Positions 17,182 to 28,316 of a DNA stretch of 64,000 nt are shown here, in pieces. The position numbers and the translations under genes were made by a program. The stretch comes from Prorocentrum cordatum. Taxonomy: Eukaryota; Sar; Dinophyceae; Prorocentrales; Prorocentraceae. The notes beneath the pieces were generated by a model that was not told the DNA's origin, ran no database searches, and saw only the letters and a program-made list of their open reading frames with translations. The stretch lies in contig CAUYUJ010016698.1 of the NCBI GenBank assembly GCA_963575745.1, positions 124,001 to 188,000 of the forward strand, read 5' to 3'. Position 1 is the stretch's first letter. Every line of letters starts with the position of its first letter.

Positions 17182-17522
17182 CAGTCAGCCTTCACAGCAG
17201 GGATGGGCAACCTTCCCAAGGGTACCCTGGCATCCTTTCCTCCTCGGTCCATCCTTGGCTACTTGTGTTTGCCGCGCCCCGCTCGAAGAGCTTCGCAGTG
17301 GGCGTCCAAGGCCCGTGCATCCTTATCTCGCTTCCTTATGATTCAGCAGGAAAAGAAACACACAGACACAATTAATCCTCGATTCCCTAGAAAATATGGG
17401 AAAATATGGGAAGTGGGGGGGAAGACAGAAACCCAGAAAATATAGGAAAATATGGGGGATATGTTTATTTGTGTGTATTTATTTGTGTGTCCCAGGGCCC
17501 CTTCAATGATACGGGCCGACTG
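17182..17522 (+). mobile_element. Element B, copy 2, split by element A copy 7
   Basis: B core words are at 17200-17337. The right end (ATGATACGGGCCGACTG) resumes at 17506 after the A insertion. The flanking dinucleotide is TG on both sides instead of the usual TA. Confidence 0.75.
17343..17505 (+). mobile_element. Element A, copy 7, inserted in element B
   Basis: TCAGCAGGAAAAG to GGGCCCCTTCA. Exact duplication ATGAT at 17338-17342 and 17506-17510. Other B copies show the uninterrupted sequence, so A moved after B. Confidence 0.88.
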
Positions 17523-18989
17523 TGGGAGGAGGTCGCCCCCTGCCCCACCCCCCCGCCCCCCCCCCGCCCCGCCCCTCCGCCCCTCAGAAGGCCTCCAGAC
17601 GCCTCCAGAGGCGGTCGTTGTCGTCCTCGTCGTCGTCGTCGTCGTCCTCCTCTTCGTCGTCGTCGTCGTCGTCGTCTCCGAGAGCCTCGAAGGGCCTCCA
17701 TTCGCCTTCAGAGGTCTCCCCAGGCCTCCAGAGACCTCTGGAGACCTTCAAAGGCGGCTCTTCGTCGTGGTCCCTGTCGTGGCAGTCGTCCTGCCCCCTT
17801 GCTCCCCCCCCCCCTCTGCGGGGCCCGACCCGTCACTGCTACCGCTGCACGGTGGCCCGTCCTGTCACCCCCCCCAAGGGTGACGGACGCCACGGGGGGG
17901 AGCCTCGAGCAACAACCCCCCTCGAAGCACGCCGCAGCAAACCTTCCCGCGCACACCGCGCTGCGATCGAGGCATCCGCCGGCGAGACCGGGCGAGCGGC
18001 CGCCGACGGCTCCGCAACCCGCCGTTGGCCGAGCTTTGCGCCCCGGCCTCGCGCCCAGCCCGCGCTACCTGGAGTTCCACCCGAGTCTGCCCTTCACCTA
18101 CGTCGTCAACGAGCTCTCCTCGGAGGCCCCTCCAACCTTACGTGTGCCCTGGAAGCGACAGGGCCCTTGTCTCACCGGTTCCGTCTTGCCGTTCTTGCGA
18201 CCTGTTCCGTTTCCCCTTTCTTGCTCGCCGCCGTATCTTTTCCCGGCTCTTGTTCCGGTTGCAAGCCTGGAGTTGTTTTCGTTGCCGTTTTTGGTTGTTC
18301 TGTTTGGTCGTCCCCATTTTCAAGCGACTGTTTCGCCAACGGTGAAAAAGGTGGACCGGCCGATTCTGGGGCCCACGAAGCCTTCCACCATGAAGCACAG
18401 GGGTCTTGAGCGGAAGGGACCCTCGAGTTTCGTTCGCAGTTCTCGGGCTCCCGAGGGCACCGCCACGGGCCCTTCAAGGACCGTCCAGAACCGACTGGAT
18501 GAAGTTCTTGGCGTGGTGAAACGCCCCTGCGTGTTTGGGACCGGTCTTTCTTTGGACTGCTCTCCCTCATGGCAGCCGCTTTTGCCGCGCGAGTGGGTCT
18601 TCATATACAGTGGAGGCCCATGCCAAGAAACACCCTGCTTACCTCCTGGGTGCCCTGGCTTTCTTGGGTTTCGATGGTTTTATTATGGAAAGCATGACGT
18701 TCCCGCACCAAAAATCAATGGAAGTCCTGGGGTTTCAGGGTTGGGCCGGCTTCTTGTGGAAGGGTTCTTGTGGACTGACCCCCACTGTATTGTATCGGAG
18801 GTCAATGTCGGAGGTTGGGGGGGTTGAGCCCGAGTGCATCGGAGTCCCCCAACTTGACATTCGGTTGCGGTTTCGATTCGTGTCGCGCGTGTCGGGGTCA
18901 AGCTGCGCGAGTTCCTCCAGTAGCTGGGGCCAGGCCAGGCCGAAACGAGTCGCCCCCCGTCCGCCCAGGCGTGCCCAGAGTTTGCCCAG
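17523..18989. other. No assignable gene; GC-rich with a TCG array
   Basis: CCCCGCCCC-rich start, a (TCG)n array at 17613-17677, GGCCTCCAGA-type words, then mixed sequence. A frame is open from 17406 to 18827 but begins inside element A and crosses the array. Its later part (about 18330-18600) is protein-like on both strands, so I make no call. Confidence 0.35.
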
Positions 18990-19960
18990 GCGGTTGTCTT
19001 GCGATTGTCTCATGATTGTCCCGTGCGTGACGGGAGTTGTCTCGTGGTTGTCCCGCCGTTATCCCATGTTGTCCCGTGGTGTGGTTGTTTTGCGGTTGTT
19101 TTGCGTTTCTTCCGCGTTTGTTCGGTGCGTAAGCGGGGTTGTCCAGCGGGATTGTCCCGCGTTTGTCCTTCGGTTGTCTAGTGGTTGTCCCGTGGTTGTC
19201 CCGTGGTTTCATTTTGGTTGCCCTGTGGTTGCTTATGGTCGTACCGTTGTTGTCTTGCTGTTTCTTAGTCGGTGTGAGGTTGATAGTGCGCATAGTATGT
19301 GGTCGATAGATCGGTTGATCTAGATATCGATCGGTAGATACATAGCTCGTGTGACCCGTCGATATTTTATGATGATGATACCCACAGATGAATTGTGAAA
19401 CCGCGACCGGTGAATTCGTAGCAATTTCGGTAGATCGGCAGTACGAAGATATATTGTGGTATAGGTATCCCATTGTCCTGTGGTTGTTCCAATGATTGAC
19501 CCATGGTTGTCCCGCGGCGTTCCCGTGGTTGGCCAGTTGTGGTCCTGCGGTTGTCCCATGGTTGTCCCGTGGTGGTCCCGTGGTGGTCTTGTGATTATCC
19601 CGCGTTTGTCCCATGGTTGTCGCACGGTTGTCCCATGGTTGTTCCGTGGTTGTGCCATCGTGGTGCCGTCGTTGTCCCGTTGTTTCCCCGTTGTTGTTTC
19701 GCGGTTGTCCAGCGGTTGTCTTGAGGTTGTGGCGTGGCAGTTTCGTGGTTGTTCCGCGGTTGTCCTGAGCTTGTCCCGTGGTTCGTTTTTTCGTGGTTGT
19801 CCGTGGTTGCTTCGTGGTTGGCAAGTGGTCTGCCCGTGGTGTTCCCGATTTGGTACCGTGGTTGTCACGTGATCGCACGTGGTTATCCCGCTATTGTCCA
19901 GAGTTGTCCCGTGCTTGTTTGGTGGTTGTCCCGCGGTTGTCCTGTGGATGCACCGCCGTG
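18990..19960. repeat. Degenerate GTGGTTGTCCC array
   Basis: About 10- to 11-bp units (GTGGTTGTCCC, GCGGTTGTCC) at 18990-19270 and 19470-19960, split by about 200 bp of unrelated AT-richer sequence with GATCGGTAGATC words. Confidence 0.9.
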
Positions 19961-20574
19961 GTTATCTTGGGGTTGTTTGCGGTTGCTCTGTTTGTACGTA
20001 GACAGTGGAATTGGTATACACATCGTCAGACCGATATAGTCATCAACAGTGAGATCGATTGATAGAGAATTGGGCAGATAAATAAAAGCTGAAGGCTCTT
20101 TCCGTTTCGTCTTAAATCTTGGTCCTCGCATCGCCCATGAGTGAGTGAGGAGCCCGAGATAATTTGGCAGCAGGACAGGTAGGAGGAGGTGGGCGCGGAA
20201 CGGGACGGGGAAGTAGTGAGAATAACAAGCCCTTTCACAATTTGGCGCTGATACCCCTCAGGGAGCCCTTTTGAAAGAATGTGCAGGAAACGCCGCTGCG
20301 AGACAGAATTCCTAGCAGGCACGGCTTCTGGTACACCTGCTAACGGCAGCTTTGAGCCCGAAACGGATGAAGAGACGAGGGTTTCTCATTTATCTCTTCC
20401 TCCCAGTGCTCCGGTCTCCCAGTGCTCCGTTTGCTGTTCCACCTCCACCCTTCTCTTCCTCCGCCTGCGCGGGACAGTTGTGCCGATATTTGGGAGTCGT
20501 TTTGAAGCCCGCCCCACCCATCGCGGTTATAGCTCGTTCTCTTTCTGGTGCACTCGAAGCCTCTAGGCGCTACG
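19961..20574. other. No gene seen
   Basis: Mixed sequence with a CTTCCTCC-rich stretch at 20395-20465. No frame is recognised. Confidence 0.3.
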
Positions 20575-21730
20575 TTAAAACCATCTTGGGCTCCTTGGGC
20601 TCCCGAGGGGCCGTCTCGGAACTTCTTCGGGTAGCTGATTTGTTGTGCCCATTGCGGGAGCATGTGAGGCTCCCTGGAAGCCTCCTTGGGCCGTGTTGAG
20701 TTCTTTCGGAAGGCCCCCTCTGGTTTGGACCCATTTTGGCCCCTCCGGGCTAGGCTCTTTTAGATCCCTTCAGGGGGTCATTCCCCTCTTCAATTTCATT
20801 GGGCCTTCACTGGGCTCTTTCTGTGACGTCTTAGGGCGATCCTGGGATCTTGGAGGCTGCGAAACCGAAACAGGCGATCACACCAACTACTTTCGACATC
20901 AGTGTGCGTGTCTTTCAATAATTTCGGCCTCCCGGGTGCGTACCTTGTCGGGATCCTCTTGGGGGCCCCTTGAGCTGCGTGGGGTGCCTTTTGGGCCATC
21001 TTGACACCACCCGTAGCCGTCAATGTCTATCTTGGTCGTATTGGGGATCTCTTGGGGCCGTTTTCGTGCCCTCTTGGGCCCATCTTGGGCCTTCGTGGGC
21101 CGCTGAGAGGCGGTCTGGGGTAGTCGGGGGGCATTTTGGAAAGGTGGCTGGGCTGTCCGATGCCACTCTGGTATCTTTAGCAAGGGAGTCGTGGCGTGGT
21201 GCCCCCCTTCCCCTCCTGGACCTCATGGGGAGGTTTCGATACGATTCGAAGTTTCTTGGGGTCTCTTCGGAGCCTTCTCGGGGGCCTCTTACAGCCATGC
21301 TAGGGGCCTCTTGGGGGCCAATTGGTTGTCACAGCTACTTGGGTGCATCTCTTGGGTGCGCCTCGTGCCCTCTTGGGGGGGCTTCTAGGTCCGTTTGGAG
21401 GCCCTCGGGGGCCGTCTTGAGACCCTCTTGAGGGCCCCTTCCGCCGTGTGGCGGCGATCTTGGGGGCCTCGTGGGCCGCATTTTGCGGTCAGAAAATCAC
21501 AAGAAACGAGACCGCTAGACTTCTCAGAACATCATCGCAGAATCAGTGCTTTTTCATCTTGGCGCCGTTCTGGGGATCCTCCGAGTGCCCTCTCGAGAAG
21601 TCCGAGGTGCTTCTGGGGCCGCCTGGATGCAACTAGGGGCTATCCCCGAACATTTCGGAGGCCCTCAGGGCGCCCTTGCAGTCCTGTGCGGTCTGGGGCC
21701 CGTCCAGGGGAGGACCTCCAGCAAGCCTGG
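20575..21730 (-). repeat. CTTGGGGGCC degenerate repeat (minus orientation of CCCAAGA)
   Basis: Dense TCTTGGGGGCC, CTTGGGCC and CCCTCTTGG words without fixed period. The reverse-strand frames translate as leucine/glycine/serine/tryptophan-rich filler typical of this repeat. Confidence 0.7.
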
Positions 21731-21866
21731 GCCATTGGGGAGGTGGTTTGGGGCAGTCGTCTGGGCCCTGGACGGGGGGGGGGACGGCGTGGGGGAGGGT
21801 GCAAATCTGTTGGTTGGGGGGGCTCTGGATAGAATCTTATAGGATAAAAGTAGACGTATATTGGTA

Positions 21867-22024
21867 CAATCGACCCGCATAGTAAGGATGATCAAGTTTC
21901 CATGGTTGCCCTTGCATCCTCCCCCTTCGGTCCAGTCTTGGCCGCTTTCGCTGGCCGCGCCCCGCCTGCAAGGTGTCAACATGACCTTCCAAGGCCTCTG
22001 CATCCTTATTATACGGGTTGACTG
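21867..22024 (+). mobile_element. Element B, copy 3
   Basis: The ends CAATCGACCCGCATAGTAAG and (reverse-complemented) CAGTCAACCCGTATAATAAG are flanked by TA at 21865-21866 and 22025-22026. Core as in the other B copies. Confidence 0.8.
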
Positions 22025-22219
22025 TACTGATATTTATCGGACGGGGCTAGGACGAGGATAAAATCCGTTCCAGAGCGTTCCGGGACGCTCTCAGAGAGTT
22101 CCAGAACGCTTTGAGGAGGCCGCGGCGCCTGAGACATTTTCCAGAGCCGCCAGGTCTCGGAGATTCTCGAGGTGTCCTCACCCGACCTTGTCCTCTCTCT
22201 CTGCTCAGCCTGAATTCAG

Positions 22220-22405
22220 TTGACTCAGTTCAACCAATGGTGCCGCGCAGCAGGCGGTGAAACTCCGGTCTCCCGCCGCGCCGCGCGCGGCGCAGAGGTG
22301 TCCGTCTTCGAGTTCGACTCGCAGGCCGGCGGGCAAGCATGCCCGCCCCTGGACAGCGGGCTCCTGCCCGCTGACGAGCGAACGACAGACACCCATACCC
22401 ATACG
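22220..22405 (+). CDS. Possible exon, function unknown
   Basis: A strong acceptor (CCTCTCTCTCTGCTCAG, ending 22208, with a second CAG ending 22219) precedes an open frame with natural composition (QFNQWCRAAGGE at the start, VSVFEFDSQAGG in the middle). It runs to the GT of element F copy 2. If F2 is spliced out (22406-22572) the frame soon meets a stop, so the downstream structure is unresolved. It could be chance. Confidence 0.22.
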
Positions 22406-22569
22406 GTAGGTTCGCGTCGTGTCGACCAGCGGCGACCCCAGCGCGGGTGTTCAACGCTGACCGCCGCCGGCGTCCAAGAATCGGTCGATGTTGGAAGAAT
22501 TGACGTTTCGAACATTGCCGGTCGTGTGTCAGGAACCACCACCGAAGTCGGCACGACACGAATTTACCG
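22404..22569. mobile_element. Inverted-repeat element F, copy 2 (TA target)
   Basis: The ends CGGTAGGTTCGCGTCGTG and CGGTAAATTCGTGTCGTG (reverse-complemented) match at 19 of 23 positions and are flanked by TA at 22402-22403 and 22570-22571. A GTAGGT donor-like word is at 22406 and a TAG ends at 22572, so it could behave as a 167-nt intron. Confidence 0.8.
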
Positions 22570-22847
22570 TAGGGGAGACGTAGGGGGCTATGAGGTCGTG
22601 TTGTCGGATAGGGGTCCCGCTCGAACGGGAGCTCCTTCCGGGGTCCGACAACCCGCGCCCGTATCCATAGCCAGTCTCCCACCCCTCTGACTCCCTTGTG
22701 TGTGTGTGTTTGTGTGAGTTGTTCACTCGTCACCCGCCCAGCCGACCCCTCCCCAGGAATGCCCGCGTCGTGGTAAACTCACGGCGTAGGGTTCTCTGCC
22801 GTTTTCGGCTAAGGAGGGGCCTCGCCGGGCCCCGGGACCATCACGGA

Positions 22848-23008
22848 ACCACTCACCAAACCACCCCAACCCAACCTGAAGGCCCCAGTTTGCCTTCCAT
22901 TCCCAGTGGGAGGATGTCGGTCAACATTGAAAAACACATGTGGAACCCGAATCCTCCCAACCCGAAAGTCGGATCTTCGGGTTGGGCTGGGGTGGTCTGG
23001 TAGGTAGT
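22848..23008. mobile_element. Inverted-repeat element W, copy 2
   Basis: ACCAAACCACCCCAACCC against ACCAGACCACCCCAGCCC. Same AAACACATGTGGAACCC interior as copy 1. Confidence 0.75.
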
Positions 23009-23492
23009 TATCAAAACGCAGCCCGGGACGAAAGATGGGCCCTGGGGAAAGTGTCGGGACTTCCCGCGGCCGCGTTTTGAAACATAATCATGATGTCGCA
23101 TGCTTGGCTCCCCTACCACTCCTTTCCGCCATCCCGTCCCCGCCACGAGGTCCTCGCCGCTCCTATCGCCCCTCCCGCCATCCCTCGCCGCAGTCCCTGC
23201 CGCCATGCCTCTGCCCTCCCTCCCTCTCCCTCTGCACTGGTACACCTTAGGCAATGCTTAAGAAAACCTAAGTTTTCGGCCAGGATCTCGATGATTCTTA
23301 ATGTTTCAATGTAAGTCCTAAGATTTTAATAGGACTGTTGGGTTTTTATTCAAGTTCTGAGACTATGAGTTTCTTAACCCATGATTTCTTAAGCATTTCG
23401 CAGGGTGTACCTGGGGAAGCCCTCGACGAAGCCTCCGTCCATCCATGATGCGACGCAGCGCGTCGACGCTAGACCGCCCGCTCGGTCAATTA
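23009..23492. other. No gene seen
   Basis: A CCCTCGCCGC-rich stretch (23140-23235), then AT-rich sequence with several CTTAAG/CTAAG words. Nothing is recognised. Confidence 0.3.
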
Positions 23493-23663
23493 CAGCCAAC
23501 CCGCATAGTAAGGATGGGCAACCTTCCCAAGGGTACCCTTCCATCCGCCCCCTTCGGCCCGTCCTTGGCCACTCTCGCTGGCCGCGCTCCCCTCGCAGGG
23601 TGTCGCCAGGGCCTTCAAGCCCCCTGCATCCTTCTAGTGCGTCCTTATCATACGGGTTGGCTG
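23493..23663 (+). mobile_element. Element B, copy 4
   Basis: The best-preserved copy: 24-bp inverted ends matching at 20 of 24 (CAGCCAACCCGCATAGTAAG and CAGCCAACCCGTATGATAAG), flanked by TA at 23491-23492 and 23664-23665. The second TA is shared with the adjoining element M. Confidence 0.88.
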
Positions 23664-23665
23664 TA

Positions 23666-23831
23666 CAGTGCCGTTTTTCATACATGCTCCGCGTGCGGAC
23701 CATGTATTAAAAATAAAGGGTTGATTAATAAATACAAGGATGAGTTTACGTATTAATTTATTCATACATTAATCATGTATTAAACATCTCATATATATAC
23801 ATCCCATTATTATAAAACAAAAATTGCCCTG
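23666..23831 (+). mobile_element. Inverted-repeat element M, copy 2
   Basis: It begins CAGTGCCGTTTTTCATAC and ends as the reverse complement of CAGGGCAATTTTTG. TA at 23664-23665 and 23832-23833. Internal ATACATGCTCCGCGTGCGG matches copy 1. Confidence 0.8.
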
Positions 23832-23833
23832 TA

Positions 23834-25927
23834 CTCTGTGACCGGCGACTGGGTCTCCTAGGCGGTCGGCCCATTTCTCGAACTTGTCCCCCCCAAACCC
23901 GGCACCCCATGTCGCGGGGTCCGGAGGTGAGCTCTGATTTTTTTGGTGCAGTTTGGGGCGCACGAGGGCCCCCCACCAGACCTCAGGTCCCCTCGACGGT
24001 CCAAAAGGTGGACGGCCTCCGGGGGTCTCAGGCGCACGCGGGGCCTGAGAGGGCTCCACGACGGCCCCAAATCTTTCGGAGAGGGCCTCTCAGACTGTCC
24101 CAACAGGCACAGATCGAGTCCGTTCCATGCATCTTTTGCGTTCTCGCTGTTTCGGGCCTCCGACATCCCACGACGGCCCCAATGGCCTCCCAGGTAGTAC
24201 CTAGGCGGGTGAGAAGACATGGGTCAGCAAATCAACAAAACCAACAACACGATTGCGCAGAGCAGCCCACGCCCGACGCAGCAAAGACAAACACCATCCC
24301 CAAGGGGTGCGCGTTACTGCTTCCATCGAGAGCTGATGCATTCATCCATCTCCAGCATCGTCAACGTTCTCATCGTCGAACTCACTATCCGCATCCACCC
24401 TCTGTTCTCCTCAACATCCCCCTCTCTACTCTGCTTTTTTTTTTCTCCTCCGCTTCCTCATTCCCGATCCTGTTCCTGGTTCCATGCAAACTCCCAGGTG
24501 CAAGACGTCCTTGGGCTGCTTGGGCAATTGATTGCCGTCGCTTCCGTGGCCGCGACAACTCACAAGCTGCGGTCAGCACACTCACCCGCGTAGCCACGAC
24601 GGCCCTCAGTAGAGAGCTGCGCTGCGCGGCGCGCGGAACTTAGCATGCGGGGAGCGGGTCTTGAGGGAAACGGGTCCTGGACCCCGGGGGCCTTCCCCCA
24701 GGACGAGAGTTTCATCCCGAGCGGTTTTCTGACAGCCTCGGGGCCCGTCGAGGGCCCCAAGATCGAACACGGCGGAGCACCGCAGAACCCCTTGCCCTGC
24801 CCCTTGACGAAGAACTCTCTGTGGGAGAGGGTGGTAATTATCCGAGCGTGTCGGCAGCGGCGCGAGAGAGCGGAGCGGGGGGGCGAGGCCGTGGGGAAGC
24901 GAAGCGGGGGTGATGGGGAGCGGGGTGGGGGGCGAGGGGAGCGCGGCGCTGACGCGCCACCCCCTCGACGCGTCGTTGAGGAAGGCTGGTTTCGTCCCCT
25001 ACGATGCGATTCGGTTCGGTTTCGATGGATGCCGATTCCGAGTCGATTCGGCTTCGGATTCCGATGTGGATTCCGATGCCCCAGTGGGGGCCTCACTGGT
25101 CTGCCGATGTTTGCAGATTCGATTCCTCCTCACCCAGCTGCCGATCTCCGCCGATCCGATTCATTTCGATCACCGATCCGATTTAGCGATTCGATTCTGG
25201 GCTCTCCTGGGACAGGCTGGGTGATGGAGGGGCGTGGGAAAGGCGGCAGGAACCAGCAGCAGGATGAGGTGGCCTGTCCCCTCGCGCGCGGAGACCTCCA
25301 GAAGCCTCCGCCGACGCAAGAGAACCTTCGAACGTTCCCGAGCATCCCCAACAGCTTCTCCCCTCTCTCCCTCCCTCCCTCCCTCCGCTTGTGCTGGCTT
25401 TGCAAAGGCGCGCTAGTCCTGCAGCGTCTGCTTTCGATTTTCTGCGCGGGCCTCGTGTGCCCTTCATTGGTATCATATGTGTATATGTACAGATATCGAT
25501 CTAAACATACTTCCCTGCTTGTTGGTTCTGTCCAGAGCCTAACCTGCAGCAGTTCATGACAACAGAAATCTCATCTCTCCTCCCTTCCCCTTCCCGTGGC
25601 CCAGGCTGCAGAGGAGCTCATCAGCGGCAAGGTGGAGGCCTGTCCATCGGAGCCTTCCCGTGGGGATGGCCCCGAGCGCCCCCCGGACGTCCTGCGTCTC
25701 GAACCCCTCGTGGCGACCCGCTTTTCAAGAGAGCCCCCTGAGCGAGGACTCGCTGACAAACCAGGATGGCTGGCGCCCAGGGTCGATGCGTTCTCCGCTC
25801 GTCGTTCCCTCCAAGTGGAGTTTTCAAAATCTGGGTCAACAGTGTCCGCGTTTAGGGGGCCCTTGTTGCACCAGGGGCACGGCGCGGGGGCCAGTCGGGA
25901 CTCAAGGGACGGGGGACAAAGCAAACA
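23834..25927. other. No firm gene; several open stretches
   Basis: Contains a short GGCCTC-rich part (23985-24200), pyrimidine tracts ending in CAG at about 24498 and in CCCAG at 25600-25604, and a GATTCGGAT-like array (25000-25195). A frame from 25606 to about 25925 has natural composition after the second tract, but nothing supports it further. Confidence 0.3.
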
Positions 25928-26080
25928 GGTTCAGCCAGAGCGCCAGATCTTGCAGGATCCTTCAGAACCAACGTTGCACTGACCCGGGCTAGGGCGCAGG
26001 ATCCTGCAGAAGCCTGCAGGATTTTGCAGGATCTTGCAAAGCTTGACTGACCCGGGTCAGGATTGATCCGGCTCTGTAGA
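25928..26080 (+). repeat. Dispersed repeat U, copy 1
   Basis: Begins GGTTCAGCCAGAGCGCC, has several GGATC-TGCAG words, then TTGACTGACCCGGGTCAGG. The second copy is at 62048-62182. Confidence 0.65.
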
Positions 26081-26225
26081 TTACCGAGACAGCGTTGAAG
26101 GTGTCAGCGTATCCCCATCGACCTTCCCTGACTAGTCAACCCAGATTTGGGAGCAACGTGGAGCCGACTCCCTACCCTTGCGGTGAGAAGCAGGCTCACA
26201 CTACGACACGCAAGTAATGTACGGT

Positions 26226-26360
26226 CGGACCGAGGTATAAGATCGAGGTCGGTTCGGGGAGGGTGCCCTAGTAATCTTCGTATGTGTTGGATGTTCTTGT
26301 GCATCCGGGGGGCCATGCCCTCGGATGTTCTGTATGTTTTGGCCAGCGGAGGGTGTCGTG
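26226..26360 (+). repeat. Dispersed repeat D, copy 1
   Basis: CGGACCGAGGTAT-AGATCGAGGTCGG-TCGGGGAGGGTGCCCT, then GATGTTC--TGTGCATCC. Second copy at 39841-39985. Confidence 0.65.
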
Positions 26361-26518
26361 CTCTTGAAGGATGTTATTGTGCCCTTGGTCTGGCTGTACG
26401 ACACGACAGTGAGGTAGACGTGAATTGGTAGGGTGATGTTCTGTTGTTTCTATGCCGTCGCCCTCACAATCACGCACCCAAACGATGTGCGTCAGACTGG
26501 GTCTGATATATCTCGGAG

Positions 26519-26668
26519 CGTGAATTGTTCTACTCCGCGTTAGCTTCCAGACAAAACCAAGTCACACCACGCGCCTCCTCGTCAAGCGGCCTGACTGGTG
26601 CTGGCCGTAGCGAGGGTGGTCAAAAGCGAGGGTGGTCAAAAGCGATGTAGGTCCGTTTGCCCCCTAAC
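26519..26668 (+). repeat. Dispersed repeat E, copy 2
   Basis: Matches 10424-10581, with the word GCGAGGGTGGTCAAAA duplicated in tandem. Confidence 0.65.
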
Positions 26669-27126
26669 CTCTTCTTGCCTGTAGCTCAGCCCAGCTTGAG
26701 CACGTTGGCTCAGGTCTTCGCTGACCTTGGCTTGGGAGCTACTGTTTGGCTGACCAGCCTTCGCGGCATGGCCGTGGCGCACCCGCTGGGGGCATTCGTT
26801 TGTGTTTGCTAGTTTTCAAGATGGACGTTTTGACGCTTGGTTTATCGGTTGTGGATGTGTTGTTTTATTGTGTTTGAGGTCAGGGATCGGCCAAGAGCCC
26901 ACCTGCCCGTTTCCGTTGCGTGGTTGATACGCTCTCTCCAGATCTCACATGATGCTGCCCGCCTGACGCCCACTTTCTGAGGGGCGCCGCTCTTCAAACG
27001 TCTTGGCCGAGTCAAGATCGAAAAGCGCAAAACAAACACACGTCCCTAAGTTGTTTCAAAGCGGGTCCCCGATTGTTGCAATTTTCGGCGTCTTGGGGCC
27101 GTTTTTGGGGGGTCCCGGGACCGTCT

Positions 27127-27558
27127 TCACGACGACCCGGGATGTGCATCCAGCCCTTGTTGGGAGTGGGCCGAGAGGCCGGGCGTGATGTGGAGAGGCC
27201 AGGCGGTCGCTCTGGACGCCTCCTGCTGCGTGACCGCTGGCGGCACCGATGCTGCTGCCTCGCACTGGAACTCGAGGAGGCAACAGCTAAAGAAATGTTC
27301 AGAGGGCCACGCGGATGTCTTGGATCCGCGAAATGGGAGATCATCGCACATGGCTGGCCGGCCGCCTCCCGCCCACGACGCCTGTAGCGCCTGTTCGGTT
27401 AGCTTGTCGGGAGTGCCGCAGGCAGTGGTGGCAGTGGGCATTGCAACACTCACCTTGTGGCCATTTGGGTGGCAGCACGTCATGAAACAGTTGAACGTTG
27501 CAGCTTCATTGCAGTTTCCCATCATGCGATAAGTATGCTGTTTAAAATGCCGTGGCAT
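27127..27558. other. Open on both strands, strand undecided
   Basis: The minus strand is open for 143 codons (ATG at 27558, cysteine-rich start MMGNCNEAATFNCF) and contains an internal GTGAGT after GGCCACAAG. The plus strand is open for 115 codons (27185-27532). Both have natural composition and neither is recognised. One may be an exon. Confidence 0.22.
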
Positions 27559-27595
27559 CTGCCAAGTTCGCCTGTAGCGTCAGCAATGATGGTCG

Positions 27596-27672
27596 TGTTG
27601 ATAGTCAGAGAGAGGGAGAGAAAAAGGGAGAGGGAGATAGAGAGAGAGAGAGAGATAGAGAGGGATAGGACA
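27596..27672. repeat. GA-rich microsatellite
   Basis: AGAGAG with GGGAGA and GATAGA variants. Confidence 0.85.
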
Positions 27673-27783
27673 AACTAGGCTCTCGCGCCATATCTGGCAT
27701 CGTGCCCCTCCCCCACATCCCTTTCCATTGCGCTGTTTGTGTTCTCTATCCGCGGACGCGTGTCATGGCGGGCCATCGTGTTA

Positions 27784-27936
27784 CAGGCGGCCCAGCTTAG
27801 TAGGTCGACCCTGCCTAATCAAGGGTACCCTCGTGTCCTGTGCCTCGCGACCCATGATTCCTACATTCCTGTGTCGCTGTGGCCCTCGGAAGGGTCTTGT
27901 GTCCTCTCGCGTACCCTGTCCAATCAAGTCCGACTG
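27784..27936 (+). mobile_element. B-related element, copy 1 (TA flanks)
   Basis: Flanked by TA (27782-27783, 27937-27938). Ends CAGGCGGCCC and CAGTCGGACT (reverse-complemented). Contains AAGGGTACCCTCGTGTCC, similar to B's AAGGGTACCCTTGCATCC, and GTGTCCTCTCGCGTACCCT. Relative at 36914-37066. Confidence 0.55.
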
Positions 27937-28189
27937 TATGCGCAGTCGGAAATAGGAAGCTTGTGGGATTTGTCGACATTGGGGGCCTGTGGGGCTTCTG
28001 CGACCTGCGACACCTCTGGAATACTGCTTGTTAATGTGGCTTGTGGTTGAGACGCAATCCACTAAGCGGCTTCAAAGCATGCCAGGATTTCGGACAGCGT
28101 CCTGATCCGTGAATTAGGCTGATGAGCAATGTTTGCTTGCTTGTTTGTTATGATATTACTCCTCCACCCCGCATCTATGTGTGCACAAG

Positions 28190-28258
28190 TATGTGTAGAT
28201 ATATACATATTCATTTATGTATATATACACACCTGTATATGTATATAGATATAAATGA
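28190..28258. repeat. AT-rich TATATA/GTATATA microsatellite
   Basis: Alternating ATATACATAT-type sequence immediately before the CCCAAGA repeat domain. Confidence 0.75.
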
Positions 28259-28316
28259 ACCGGGCCCCCTCCTGGGGCGTACTCCGCCTCGCTCACATCT
28301 CGTGTACGCTCCCGGT

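Noticed and set aside
17406-18827. 473-codon frame
   Set aside because: Starts inside element A and crosses a TCG array. Its last third is protein-like, but so is the opposite strand, so no call is possible.
24645-25559. 304-codon frame
   Set aside because: The middle is a GATTCGGAT-like array and the end is CCCTCCCTCC-rich; only the first 60 codons look natural.
25605-25925. Possible exon after a long pyrimidine tract
   Set aside because: Two frames are equally natural and there is no ATG context or homology; noted only in the regional entry.
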